From: Ananas comosus
Lineage: Eukaryota > Streptophyta > Magnoliopsida > Poales > Bromeliaceae
Length of the DNA: 64,000 bases
Reading direction: 5' to 3'
Assembly: GCF_001540865.1 (NCBI RefSeq)
Contig: NC_033639.1
Coordinates: forward strand, 8,792,432 to 8,856,431
This document shows positions 47,072 through 58,984 of the stretch, piece by piece. The notes beneath the pieces are model-generated. The model was given only the letters and a program-made list of their open reading frames with translations. It was not told where the DNA came from and did not search any database. The position numbers and the translations under genes are program-made. Positions within the stretch are counted from its first letter, which is position 1. Every line of letters starts with the position of its first letter.

Positions 47072-47689
47072 GAATCCAGCTACAATCCTTTTATGAGGAC
47101 GGAGGCCTTCGTCCCTGTCGTTTTAGATTATAAGAATTTCGAATCGATGATCGAAACTATTAAAGTTAATATATAGTATTTATAGTGTCTAAAAACTAAA
47201 TTTTATTTAAATTTTAAAAAATTATTTATGTAGTGATTAATGGATCACAAAATCGACATTTTTTACAACCTATATGAGCCATTTGCTTGTTTAAGGGTGT
47301 AGAACAATCTAAACAGTTTAAATTTGTGATAATTTTTTTTTTTACTATTTAGATGACATTAGCCGTTTAAAGGTGTAGGACAATCTAAATAGCTTGAATT
47401 TTTGATAATTTTTTTTTTTACTATTTAGATAACGTTTGATTACTCCGATCATGAATTGAAAAATTCTAACATCTATTTTCACAAGATTATTCTTTTTTCA
47501 CTGTTTATTTTTTGATTCTTCAATAAACTTGATAACGAATTTTAAAATTTATGAAATTTAGTTTCTGAACGTCATAAATACTCTAAATAAAATTTAATAG
47601 TTCCGATTAGCGATTCGGGATCCCTATCATCTAAAACGACTTAGAAGGACGAAGACCTCCGCCATCTTAAAAGGATAGTAACCGGACTC
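47072..47689. mobile_element. Family B-related palindromic element (subfamily B')
   Basis: The left 'gaggacggaggccttcgtcc...cgttttagat', 'aatttcgaatcgatgatcg' and right 'gattagcgattcggga', 'atctaaaacgacttagaaggacgaagacctcc' are inverted copies. The interior has two direct copies of 'aggtgtag.acaatctaaa.ag.ttgaattt.tgataattttttttt' (near 47305 and 47380). The layout matches family B, but the hairpin word differs. Confidence 0.65.
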
Positions 47690-48080
47690 ACACTTTACGG
47701 GCCAAATTAGGCCACAACATGATCCGAATCCACGCCATGCTGGGTCACTTATATCCGAACCATAGCCCGGTATCGGTCCAGGCCCAAACAAGTAACCGCC
47801 TGAATTATTTTTATTTGTGTTTAATTTTTATAATAAAATTCTTTTTAACTTTTTTAACATTAATTTTACAAGATAAAGGAAAAACCATGTTACTCGATAG
47901 ATAGTTTTAATTATATTTGAAAGAATATTTTTTAATATTAGCCCACTTATGTCCTAGCATTTCGGCCCATTTGTAACAGCCCAGTAGACCCGAGTCCAGC
48001 ACGGCCCGTAGCCGTGTCCGATTAGGTCTGATGACAGGCCTACCCGCATGCCGCCCGACCCGTTTTACACCCTTAGTCAT
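47690..48080. repeat. Decayed 'GGGTGTAAAACGGGTCGGGC' type element
   Basis: The right part, read on the minus strand, starts 'taagggtgtaaaacgggtcggg' and runs through 'gcctgtcatcagacctaat' and 'ggactcgggtctactggg'. This phrase set is common in plant dispersed repeats. The left part has 'ccgaatccacgccatgctgggtca'. The ends are not clear. Confidence 0.45.
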
Positions 48081-50500
48081 ATTCCTGTATTTCATATAGA
48101 AAAAATAATTGAAAGCTACGGGAATAAATTAAATTTAAGCATTTCTTTAGTCAAATTTTGATGTAGGTCGCGTTAATGGACTAGCTCATGTTACGCTCGA
48201 AAATAAGATAAATTATCTATTTAAGTGCTATGCTGAACAAAATGTTAACTAAAAAAACCTTTTAAACCTCACACTTTTTTTTTTTTTTGGATTTCTTTTT
48301 CTTTCTATTGTTTTCTTATTTATTATCTATTACGTTCTTTTCTAAAATCTACATCATAATCATTTAGTTTTTCTCCACTCTTTTGCTTCGTTCTTTCGCT
48401 ACATCATAATCAGTGGCGTATCTTTTCTTTTTATTCTTTTAGATATGACTTTTACTTTCTCTTTTTATCTAATTTTGACATACTTACATGTTTTTTCTTT
48501 TTTTTTAGATAAAAATATACTTATTTTATTCTCCAAAAAGCGCTAAATTAATGTAATCAAATTCTACGATCTATTACAATCGAAGTCGCTTTCACTAGAG
48601 CCATTTTTTAACTTTCCTTGAACAGTAGCTTAGTTGGCAGTATTAGCAATAGATAAGCCTCTACCCTCTGGGCCCGAGGAAGTCGACTGTGTCATATTTG
48701 CACCACACCAGTAATAACTAAATTAATCGTATCTATCTTTTTAAAAATATATATATATAAAATATTTTTTATATAATTATGATGTGACAGTATGACAGAT
48801 TAACCTAAAAAGATCTATTTAATTAGTTGAAAACGCCATGTCACCGATATAACTAGTACATTCTACAATATTTTTGTACATTTATTTATTCATTTATTCA
48901 TTCATTAGTCGGCTGTTTTGTCCTATGCGTAGCGAAATCATCATTATTGCCTGGACCTGTTCCACCACATCAGCTTTCAACTGCTGAGCAGTTTAGGGCG
49001 TGTTTGGATCATTCCTAGCCATAGTGTCGGCGTAGGTCGCTGAGTCATACGAATTCGACTTTGTATCCATCAAACTCCAAATTGAAAAAATTGGATGCTA
49101 TATCCTCTCGTACATGTGTAAAATTATTTTGTTGACTTTGAGCGTAAAGCCAAATACGTCGTTGTCTGATTTTCTTCTTTTTTTTTTCAAACTGGAGAGT
49201 TCGATATGCAAGTTACAGACATTCTCGTAGCACATTTCATTTTGGATTGTGTATTGATATTTGAATGACATAATATTTTCTCTTCTTTTTTCTCCAATTT
49301 GAAAGGGAAAAAAAGATTTTAACTGAAATAAAAGATCTTTTTTTTTTGTCTTTTTTCCTTTTCTTTTTTCTCTCTTCTTGGTTTTTAATTTAAATTAGAG
49401 AAAATAATTTTTTTAAGCTGCAAATTTCTTTAATTTCCTTTTTTTATTCTCTATACAAGGCTTTTAATTTTTTTAATAAAAGTAATAGAAGAAAAAGTAG
49501 ATGATTGGGTGGTTCACGATCGTAGTTGTGAACATGGTCTAGGGAAAGGTTCTTAGTCCGGAGAAATTTTTTCATGGACCACCACACAAGGTCGGGAACA
49601 CAAGGAAAAAGATGGGCCCCATGAAAGAAGTGACCTGATGAAATGCACTTTTATTAGTGTTTATTTCCATTTCCATTTTTTATTTTTATTTTTATTTTTT
49701 TGTTTTTTTTTTTTTGATTTATTATAAGTTGCATCCTAAATTATGTCTCCTATAATTTGTCTAAGATAGTAATTTAACTTAATCAGTGACTAAATTAATC
49801 ATAGTATCAACTTGTGAATTTCACAAGTAAAATTTGTGCATCCGACTTTTCAAATATCAAAATTTTTAGATGATTCTAAAATAACAATTTATCAGCAAAC
49901 ACAAAAAAAAAATTATAATAATTTACTAAAATTGAAACTATTAATAATCTGTAAATAAAATTTTAAAAAATCAATCACGTTGAGAATTCTAATATTCCTT
50001 TTTTTTTTTTTTCCTAATGATTGTACATGACTTGCTTTAGGAACTAAATTATGAAAAATTTAAATCTATGAGCTACGCAACATCTTAGATGGCATTATAT
50101 TTATAACTTATTTTTATTATCAAACTATTTTCTATATATAGTAAGTACACATGCAATTAAACCTTCTTTTTTAATATTGGAATATATTAATTTAGAGAAC
50201 AATGAAATGGGGAGAGAGTACCAATTAATTAAACTCAATGGATGTGAACACTGAGAATGTCTTTTTCGATTTTCTCAAATCCTAAGCTTCACGAAATTCA
50301 AGTTCAATGTACATGGAAGTAGAATATATGTGCTTCTAGAGGAAGCCAATTTGGGCTTTTTAATGAAGCACTTAGTATTAATTATTTAGTATCTACCTAT
50401 GTTAGGCCCTAGGGTTAGGGTTCGCCACACTAACTAGGTGTTACTCTATTTTAATTTTGGATAGTAATCTCTCTTTCACTTGTTCATTGTATTAACTATA
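48081..50500. other. AT-rich spacer with T-rich microsatellites
   Basis: T-rich and CTTT-rich runs are frequent (48280-48300, 49170-49190, 49335-49375, 49680-49720). At about 48625-48710 the phrase 'agtagcttagttggcag ... gggcccgag' faintly resembles tRNA A and B boxes and may be an old SINE. No gene is supported. Confidence 0.4.
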
Positions 50501-50544
50501 ATTTTCTATAACAACCACTGCTTAGTGTTTTGTGTGTCTTGTCG

Positions 50545-52200
50545 GATTATTGGCATTAATCATTAGTCCTAAAAACTTGAGCTATTAAAAATACACAGCT
50601 AATTCACTTAAAGCGTACAGACACAGTGTCTACAGGTTTCAATTATAATTCAACCCAACTAGTCTCATGCCACTTCGAATGTAACTTGATCTAATCCAAC
50701 ATTCCGTCATTTCGAACGTGACTTAGTCCAATCTGACTTTCTCACATAGGGTAGGATCATTGCTGACCCCTGTAAGTCAACATATCTGACGCCTGTGTTA
50801 GAGTGTACAGATAATAGTATTAGTGCTCATCTTCAGGACGGAAAGAATATTCTTAGACAAGTTCGCTATCTCCGATGGGACATCACTAGCATCAAACAAA
50901 TCCCCTAGCATTTTCAAAGGCTAAGATTGTGTTCGCTTTCAAGTAATACTATCTATACACTAAAAAGTTAGCGCAAATCTTACGAAAATTTATTTTATCA
51001 ATCTTATCACACTCTTATTATTTAAATACTAAAAATTTTAAAATAAATTATGTAAATTCTTGGATAAAGAGCGTTGGGTGTACAGTTCGTATTTCTCTTT
51101 GCTTTTTAGTTATTGCAATAAGACTTTACTTCTATTTTATTATTTTAAACTCAACGTGCGTTTATCTTTTGATCATTAAAAGTTGAATCCAGTGCGTGAA
51201 TATGCAGATACATTTGGCGTAAATATTAATTTATCGTTGATCAATGATAGATGTTGTTTGTATGAATCATAAGACACGGAAAAGAAGGAATTTGCCTAGA
51301 TTTAGCACTGACTTTTTCCACCCTCAATTAACTATATAATATATATATATATATGTAATTTGCTTTCCCCATCAAATGGGGACAACGTAGCTTAGTGGAG
51401 CCAATGTTTTAAAAGTGTAGTAGAATAGAATCAAAGTCACCATCCTACATCTATATGTTTTTTGATTGTATCCTTCTAAAATTAAGGGTTTAGTGGCTCC
51501 CCCACTCAAAAAGGAAAAGTGTGGAAAAATGTTGGTGAAGGTTATAAGCTTCCCCATGTGAGGGGTGGAAACCTAATTTTGTTTCTCTTTGCCATGAAAT
51601 TGTGGGTTCAACTTTTGGAATCTAGAAACCATCCTTTTGGGTTGTTTACTAGTTTATGTATTGATGATAGGTACATTTCAATTCATGAGGTGAGAATGGA
51701 TTATTTATTTAGGTAACTAAGAAAAAGAATCAGTAAACTACCTATCATATCTAATTCTCAACGCCATAGTACCTTTAAGCCAACAATCCTCAGCACTTGA
51801 ATAAATTCACAGCATACGAGAATCAAACCCGTAACCTCTGGCTCTGATACCTGCACACATTTGCAGCATGCAGGAATCGAACCCGTAACCTCTGGCTCTG
51901 ATACCACTTGAAACAACCGTTGTACTCTAAAAGCTTAAGCTGTTAGAGAACGATGTTTAAACATTTTTATATTTAACATCACTTGTTGTCGGATCGTTGG
52001 CGTTAATCATTAATCCCAAATACGTAACCGATTTATTTAAAAAGTACAGATACAACACCTACAAATTTCGATAGTGACTCGGTTCAACTATTCTTACGCT
52101 ACTTTGAATATAACTCGGCCCAACATGATCTTCCGCCTCAGAACAAGATGCCGACCTCTTTAAGCCAACAATCCTTGATCTATACCGACGACTCCATTTT
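50545..52200 (-). mobile_element. Degenerate small LTR element (TRIM/LARD-like), minus strand
   Basis: Two direct copies of the same text lie about 1.4 kb apart, near 50545-50830 and 51985-52190: 'cggat.attggc.ttaatcattaat/gtcc..aaa', 'aaa.cgtacaga.acaa..cctaca..tttc', 'acttcgaat.taact.g'. On the minus strand the upstream copy ends at about 51906. It is followed by TGGTATCAGAGCC (51893-51905), a primer site complementary to initiator tRNA-Met. That site and about 40 following bases occur again at 51826-51862. No gag or pol frame is present. The boundaries are approximate. Confidence 0.5.
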
Positions 52201-52768
52201 ACGTGCATCGACAGCTATGGATATAGAAATACTAACTAATTTTAGCATTTCTCCCTAAGGAAAAAAAAAAAAAAAAGGCATTCATTGGCTTCTTTCTTTT
52301 TTTTTTTTAACTAATTACTACTACCACAATAAATTAATGAAAAAGATAATGAAATGAATGGTTTAAACCAGGTTATCCGCGTCATGATTTTGATGCTTGA
52401 CCTAATTTTTGTTATATCTTCAATCACATTGCTATCTCCATCATTTTCATTCAACTGTAAATTTGACCTAATATCCTATTATATATTGTAACGCATATTA
52501 TTTAGACATAGATAACATCATTTGATGTGAGCGCAGCGTCCAAATGTGCTAAGCTACGTACACGAATATTACAGAACATACTTGTGGAATTAATTTCCTA
52601 AACTATCCCTGTACTAACTTCTTCTGGCCCTTTATTTTTTTCTTTTTTTTCTTCCTCTCATTATATGGCTTTATCTTATCAATTTCTTATCATGAATAGT
52701 CCAAATTCTAAATCCTAAAATATTTCATAATTTGTTAAGTTTTTCATGTTTAAGTGGAGTTTGAAAAT

Positions 52769-53285
52769 AGAGGGATAATTGTCTATATATTCCTCAAAAC
52801 TTCGAAAATATTTTATTTACCTCTATTTTTTTTTCTTTCCAATATATCTCTCATATTTTTTTCGGTTATTTCAAAATACTTCTGCAGTTATTATCCGTTA
52901 AATTAACTTGAGTTAAACGTGAGTTAAATATCTATTAGAGTTTAAAAAAATTAAAATATCTTTTTTGCTCTTAACTTAAGGGCAAATAAGAAATATTGGT
53001 GACGGTAGAAGGATATATTTGAAAAGATAAAAAATCAAAATATTTTTTGTGTCCCTAACTTAAGGGCAAATAAGAAAAGTTGGTAATGGTGGAAACGTAT
53101 ATTTGAAAGGGCAAAATAGTAATTTCATACAGATAACAGCTATTGCTAGCCGTTCATTAACAGAATTTAACTCCAAGGGTATATTTGAAATAGGTTGGAA
53201 TGTAAAAAATGTATTTTAAATATTAGCCTTCTAAGATAAATAAATCAGAAAGTTGAAAACTTTTCAGGAATAAGCAATTGCCCCT
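52769..53285. mobile_element. Inverted-repeat element family F (~517 bp)
   Basis: The left end 'gagggataattgtctata' is inverted at the right as 'taagcaattgcccctc'. The interior has 'ttaaattaacttgagttaaac' and 'aacagaatttaactccaag' as inner inverted text. An ~80-bp direct duplication is also present ('cttaacttaagggcaaataagaaa.a.ttggt.a.ggt.gaa', near 52970 and 53055). The class is not settled. Confidence 0.55.
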
Positions 53286-54794
53286 CAAAAATATATTAAC
53301 TAAGTCTGCAGACCAAAAAGCAATAATAACAAAAGATTCTTACATATACATGTTATGTACAAATATTAATAGAAAAATAAAGATAAAAATATATAAAATT
53401 TATTCGAACTGTAATAGACCGTTTTGATTCAACTATACAATCTTTCAAATTTTTTTATCTTTGTATACAACCTTTCAGTATATTTGATTTAAATTATTTG
53501 ATGACTCTTCGGATATAAAATTTAAGCTAATTATTTATTTTAATAAATTTATAATTATATAAATTGTATAAAATATATTAACTTAATTGACTCAAATCAA
53601 ATAAATTAATAGAATAGATAGAAAAATTAGAATTTTTATAAATTAGATAGTCATATCAAAACAGATAATAGTTGAAAAAGGATTTATACATTTTCACCAA
53701 AAATACAGGTTGAATCTAATTAATGTTTGTGTGGTAAAGTTGAATAACTTTATTAAACCTATTATGTAGATCGCAATTTAATTTAGCTGTGTTCTTTTTT
53801 AAATATTGCTGATATGCTGACAATTATATGATAATTACACTTTCGCCAACATAATAAGGTGGAGTGATTGAATTTCATCAAAATTTAGCAATTATTAATT
53901 GCACTATTATTATAGTGCCATGTAGACCAAATATTAATACGCATAGTATCTACGTCAACTAAATTGCACTATAATTACTGAAATTTTTGACTTGTAATAT
54001 TTTAGCTAACACTGTTTTAAAACTTTTTAAGCACTTCAATCATAAAAGATTGTATCCATTTTATTCTCTATATAGTTTTTGGTTTTTAAACTGAAACTTG
54101 TAATATAAAGCAATTTTTTGTTGTCCTTAATTTTTTAAAATAATTGTTTCAAATAATATAATATTTAATATATATAGAGAGAGAGAGAGAGAGTCCTGTT
54201 ATGATGTTTTTACCTGCACAAAGTATTTAGTGTTTGTAATTTTTTCCCGGTTAAATTTATATATTTTAACCAATTTCGTTTTTTAAATTATACTATTGCA
54301 CCAATCATTCATTCAATCTTAAATGGTCAATATTATTGTAACTATATAAATATTCAACCAAAAATTGAAATCCTACACACATTAATAATTTAATGTTTTT
54401 AATAATATCATATGAAACGGTGATGGACCTTCTTAGAAGAAGAGATGATTGAAGTGTAAATCAAAGTGAATAATTTCTTTTATTAAAATTAAGTTTACAT
54501 CAATTATTATCTATATATTATTAAATTTGAGACTTTTATCTACTTTCGCACTCGCTTTATTCTTTCATATCATGTCCACTCATATAATGATAGTGTGTAC
54601 GGCCGCCGAATACCAAATTTTTTTTTTTTAAAAAAAATGAGAAATACTTTAAATAAATATAATAATAATAATAATAATAATAATTAATTACTAAAAAGGA
54701 GGGGAATATGATTTGCTTACCCGGGCCCATCCATTTGTTCACGAATCCATCAATGGGCCGAGTGGAGCCCATTTTGTGCCTCCCCTCCCCACTT
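53286..54794. other. AT-rich spacer with a faint family A remnant
   Basis: At 54193-54345, after a (GA)n tract (54177-54192), the text 'cctgttatgatgtttttacc', 'agtatttagtgtttgtaattttttcccggttaaat' and 'attatactattgcaccaatcattcattcaatctta' follows the order of family A copy 2 in decayed form. A (AAT)n tract is at 54660-54683. No gene is seen. Confidence 0.4.
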
Positions 54795-55078
54795 TGCTTA
54801 TCAATTTAGTATCTTATAATTTTATTTTTTTATTATTTTATTTACTAATTTTTTTATTAAATTAGTAATAATAAAGCTAAAATTAAAAGATTCTAAAGTA
54901 AATATTCGATAAATTTAGATGGATTATCTAAATTTCTTTAGTATATAAATTAACAAAATATTAACGAAAAAACTGACGAAAAGAAAATATATATAATATT
55001 AAATTGATATATTTAAAACACAGAGTATTAAAAAAAAAAAAATAGCCGAAACTATAGGAATGGTTTTGAAGTTTACCC
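54795..55078 (+). repeat. Dispersed non-TIR repeat, family G copy 3
   Basis: It has the same order of phrases as 22255-22615 ('aaagctaaaattaaaagattctaaagtaaatattcgataaa', 'aacgaaaaaactgacgaaaag', 'gaagtttaccc') with more decay. Confidence 0.55.
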
Positions 55079-55208
55079 TTATATATTATGTAGATTTAGA
55101 TCTCCATCCCCAATTCCCCGTCGATCCTTCTTGTTATCCTGTTAATTATATTTTAAGCAAGTAAACAATAATAATAATTAAAAAAAAAACCAATTCCTTA
55201 CTACAACT

Positions 55209-55244
<36 letters not shown>

Positions 55245-55300
55245 TCAAATTAGAATTTAGAGGGGAAAGAGAGAGAGATAGGGAGAGGAGAGAGAGATTT

Positions 55301-55334
<34 letters not shown>
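55209..55334 (+). repeat. Interrupted (GA)n block in the leader of the F-box gene
   Basis: Four GA runs separated by short breaks end 34 bases before the F-box start codon at 55368. The block is probably promoter-proximal or 5' UTR. Confidence 0.85.
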
Positions 55335-55335
<1 letters not shown>

Positions 55336-55367
55336 GGGAGATATATATAATACTCAGCTAGGGTTTG

Positions 55368-56503
55368 ATGAAGCCGAGATCGGAGACGACGACGGAGGAG
55401 GAGGCGGCGGCGGCGGCGCTGATCCCGGGGCTACCGGAGGACGTGGCGGAGCTGTGCCTGGTGCGCGTGCCCTTCCCCTACCAAACCCTAGCGCGCTCCG
55501 TCTCCGCCGCGTGGAACCGCGCCCTCTCCCGACCCTCCTTCCTCTCTCGCGCCCGATCATCATCCTCCTCCTCCTCCCCCTTCCTCTTCGTCTTCGCCTT
55601 CCACCCCGTCTCCCTCCGCCTCCAATGCCAAGCCCTAGATCCCGTCTCCCGCCGCTGGTTCCTCCTCCCCCAAATCCCCCTCCCCTCTTCCCCCTCCCCC
55701 TCCTCCCATGGCGGAGGCGGCGATGGCGCCCCTCCTCCTCCTCCTCCGCCGCTCCACCCCGCCTCCTGCGCCTTCGCCTCCCTCCCCTCCCGCGGCGAGC
55801 TCTTCGTCCTCGCGCCGCGCCCCGCCGCGCTCCTCCTCGCCTACCGCGCCGCCACCAACTCCTGGACCCCCGCCGCCGCCGCGGCCGCCGCGCCGGGGCC
55901 CTTCCTTGCCGCGGGGGCCGTCGCCGGGCGCATCCTCGCCGCCTCCGGCGACGGCGCCGCGGCGCGCTACGACCCCGAGGCCGACCGGTGGGAGCCGGCC
56001 CCGGGGCTGCGGCGCGGGATGGCGCGGTACGACGCGGCGGTGGTGGCGGGGCGGCGGATGTACGTGACGGAGGGCTGGGCCTGGCCCTTCGACGCCGCGC
56101 CGCGCGGCGCCGTCTTCGACGCCGACCGCGACGCGTGGGCCGAGATGCCCCCCGGGATGCGCGAGGGATGGACGGGCGCGAGCGCCGTCGTCGGCGACGA
56201 CCGGCTCTTCGTCGTGGCCGAGTACGGCGACCGCCGCCTCAAGTCCTACGACGCCGCCCGCGACTCCTGGCGCGGGGTCGCCGGCCCCGGCGTCCCACCG
56301 GACCTTCCCCGCCCCTTCGCCGTCGCCGGCGATCGCTCCGGCCGTATCTTCGTCGTCGGCAGGGGCCTCGACGTCGCCGTCGCCACCGTGCTCCCCCCGC
56401 CCGCACGCCGCGAGGAAGAGGGTGAGAGGTGGTGGGAGCGTGGTGAAGCGCCCCTTCGTTTGCGACCTCCGCGCCCTGCAACGCTCAGGTACTCTACCTC
56501 TAG
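55368..56503 (+). CDS. F-box/kelch-repeat protein (SKIP25-like), frameshift near the 3' end
   Basis: F-box/kelch proteins act as substrate adaptors of SCF ubiquitin ligases. The F-box is at about residues 16-60 (LIPGLPEDVAELCLVRVPFPY...SAAWNRALS). It is followed by kelch-type blades with RYDPEADRWEPAP, VFDADRDAWAEMPPGM and SYDAARDSW. The true start is the ATG at 55368. The main frame runs past the expected end into low-complexity Phe codons (to 56687). In another frame, PSFATSAPCNAQVLYL and stop (to 56503) form a sensible C terminus. The switch falls in CCCC at 56451-56454, as if one C were missing; about 378 residues would result. This may be a sequencing error in a homopolymer or a real change. 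The SKIP25 name is a low-confidence resemblance. Confidence 0.8.
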
Positions 56504-57404
56504 ACACAGACACGTGTGCCTCACTGGTTTCGACCAATCAAAGCTACAATTTTTTTTCCTTTTTTCCTTTTTTTCTTTTTTCTTTTTTTTTTTTTCGGGA
56601 ACAATGCTATTACGAGATCTACAACATCACTCACGTACGTTCAAAATTAAATTTTTTATACTCCTTTTTGTCCGTTGGAGAATCTAAATGCGATTGAATG
56701 AATAAATGTTAGGAGTAAGAGTTTTTAATTTTGGACGACGGAGGATTGTAATTTTATAATTTTCTTGGTTGTAAAATTAGTTTTCCTTTTTTTTTTTTTT
56801 TACTGTTTTGTATTTTTGGGTTTTGAGGGTCTGGTTTGTAAAATTGCATGAAAAACTTGTATGGGTAAGGGCAGTTCCTGAACTATCTCGATATTACTAT
56901 TCGCTTCTTTGTTTTTTTCTTAATACTACAATTGAGAACTCAATAAAATATAATAAATTATTATATTATATATATATATGATATATATTTATTTATTATT
57001 ATTTATTTATTTATTTATTATTTATTTATTGAATAAAGTCTTGGATAATTTATTTGAAAACTAGAGTTTGATATACCTGACAGTTTTGAAAAGCTAATAA
57101 AAAACACCTTTTTACAAAAACCAGAAAAAAAAATTATTTTCAAAACTAAATGGAAAGGACGAAAATGATAACATGAGATGCATTATACATCTTTTATTTT
57201 TGCGAGAATAATACGATTATATTATAAAATAAATTTAACTAAAAATATTAAATAATTAGACTTTAAATTTAGAATATTGATATAATTATTAAATTTTCGC
57301 CACTTGTGTCAGGAATAGTCAGTGTATATGCAAACTATTTTTAATATTTAGTCTCTCAAATTTATATTTTATTTTTATAAATAAGTCCTAACCAATTATA
57401 TTTG
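56504..57404. other. 3' flank of the F-box gene and AT-rich spacer
   Basis: The first few hundred bases are probable 3' UTR, with T-rich tracts at 56550-56595 and 56788-56805. (TTTA)n-like words lie at 56985-57030. No gene is supported. Confidence 0.5.
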
Positions 57405-57943
57405 AGATGAGGCTATTATGCTGTCCGGAAGCACGAGCCTTTCGTGCTTTCAGGTCGTTTTCCATGTTTCGACTTTTCGAATCGTCGATCGGCTCCGTTA
57501 AACTCTGATCTAGAGTATTGAAGTACCTAGAAAATAAATTATGCCGATTTTTTGATATTATTTGCCTAGTGAACGAAGGCTCAAATCAACGTGCTGAAAA
57601 TAAAAATCTTACAAAAACATGATGATATTTGCATTAAATTTTAGATCAAAGATATTGATCTGTTTTATATAGTATAAAGAATTTCTATCAAAATTTCACG
57701 TGATTTGAATATTCTATACGTTAAACTTGCAAACGGTTCACCACGCCATAAAATTATTGATTTTGAGCCTTTTCGTCCACTATCGTTAATGATAATTGAA
57801 AAATCATAAAATTTATTTTCAAATACTTCAAATAATCTAGATCAAATTAACGAAGCGATCGACGATTCGAAAGTCGCAATATTGAAAAACGACCATAAAA
57901 ACACGAAAGGTTCCGTACTTCCAGAAGCTAGTAGACCTCACAC
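57405..57943. mobile_element. Palindromic MITE family B copy 2 with 9-bp target duplication
   Basis: The left end AGATGAGGCTATTATGCT and the right end AGCTAGTAGACCTCACAC define 539 bp. TTATATTTG flanks it exactly at 57396-57404 and 57944-57952. The family hairpin is present at the left as GGAAGCACGAG...CGTGCTTTC. The inverted halves are diverged by several single-base losses. Confidence 0.88.
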
Positions 57944-58129
57944 TTATATTTGCATAGACAGTCCTTTTTTTTCACACCTGTATTAGCTGGTGTTTTCAAA
58001 ATGAACTAGATAATTTCAATTTGAGAGGCTTATAAAAAAATCTCTCTCTCTCTCTCTATATAGATTAAATTTTATTCGTACGAGGATTTGTAATCTGATT
58101 TTTAAACAAAATAAAATTGGTAAAACTAG

Positions 58130-58215
58130 TTGAGAAGAAGCAATTGACGGTATCTGAGAATATAGCATCGGCTAACTCTGTGCCAGCAGCCGCGGTAAGA
58201 CAGAGGATGCAAGCG
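58130..58215 (+). pseudogene. Plastid 16S rRNA fragment (530-loop region), nuclear copy
   Basis: The text from 'gagaagaagcaattgacggtatctgag' through 'agcatcggctaactctgtgccagcagccgcggtaa' and 'gacagaggatgcaagcg' is the universally conserved small-subunit 515-530 region in its plastid form. Only about 85 bases are present, with a small change near 58160. It cannot be functional. It is best read as a nuclear plastid DNA insertion (NUPT). Confidence 0.85.
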
Positions 58216-58471
58216 TAAGACAGAGATGTTGCTTCTATTCATCGACAATATCTTTCTTTGTCCAAAGCAGTGTCAGAAGTATCCGCAGAGAAGAGGACAT
58301 TAATTCCGAAGAAAATAAAACAGGTTTACTCAAAATCTTTTCAAAAATATTCAATATTCAATTAATATTATCAACTCAAACCAAAGTTCTACTCTTTAAC
58401 TTTGACTTTCATTTCAAATAAATAAATTAATAAAATCAAAGCAAAATTGTGCCTCAATTTCATATTGGCAA

Positions 58472-58545
58472 TTCGCCTTACCGCGGCTGAGGCACAGATT
58501 AGCCGATGCTTATTCCTCACGAATACCGATCTTGCTTCTCTCGAG
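58472..58545 (-). pseudogene. Second plastid 16S rRNA fragment, inverted
   Basis: Read on the minus strand it has 'gagaagcaagatcggtattcgtgaggaataagcatcggctaa.tctgtgcctcagccgcggtaag'. This is the same plastid 16S region as 58130-58215 with independent small changes. The two copies point toward each other with about 255 bp of unrelated AT-rich sequence between. Confidence 0.8.
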
Positions 58546-58984
58546 AAAAGAATTCACACCCGTGGGCCTTCACAACATAATGGATTATTGAAAAAATAAG
58601 ACATGTTTTTGGATACTTCTCTTCAACTCGGAAGTATTGTTTTATTTGATTACGATAGTTGAAGTGGATTTCCGATGAATGTTATTCTCTTTCTGTTGAA
58701 GGAAGATATATCTCTAACCCTCAAGACTAATGATCAAGTAAGACATAAATTGTTGATACTTCTGTTAAAAAAGAACTAGTAATTAGTGCCAAAGAATACT
58801 ACAAATTCCGCAACAAAACCACTCATTCCTGTAGTTTTTGAGACGATAAAATGTAATGATATAATAAAAAATTGAGTTGTGAGGATAATATGTTATATTT
58901 ACTATGTTGACTTCTCACCCTACGCCATGAATGATGTTTTTTTTTAAAAGTGGTGAATATTACATAGTATTTATAAAATTTGCG

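Noticed and set aside
48625..48710. tRNA or SINE
   Set aside because: Only a faint A-box and a damaged B-box are seen, with no tail or target duplication.
51826..51905. tRNA gene
   Set aside because: The 'ggttcgattcc' and 'ggtatcagagcc' words occur without a cloverleaf; they fit a retroelement primer region.
55454..56425. Alternative plus-strand frame of 323 codons in the F-box gene
   Set aside because: It is Arg/Pro-rich out-of-frame text of the same exon.
55635..56537. 300-codon minus-strand open frame opposite the F-box gene
   Set aside because: Stop codons are rare opposite GC-rich exons; the content is Gly/Arg/Ala and the plus strand encodes a recognisable F-box/kelch protein.
58081..58980. 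Larger organellar insertion around the 16S fragments
   Set aside because: Outside the two short pieces I cannot match the sequence to any plastid or mitochondrial gene with confidence.
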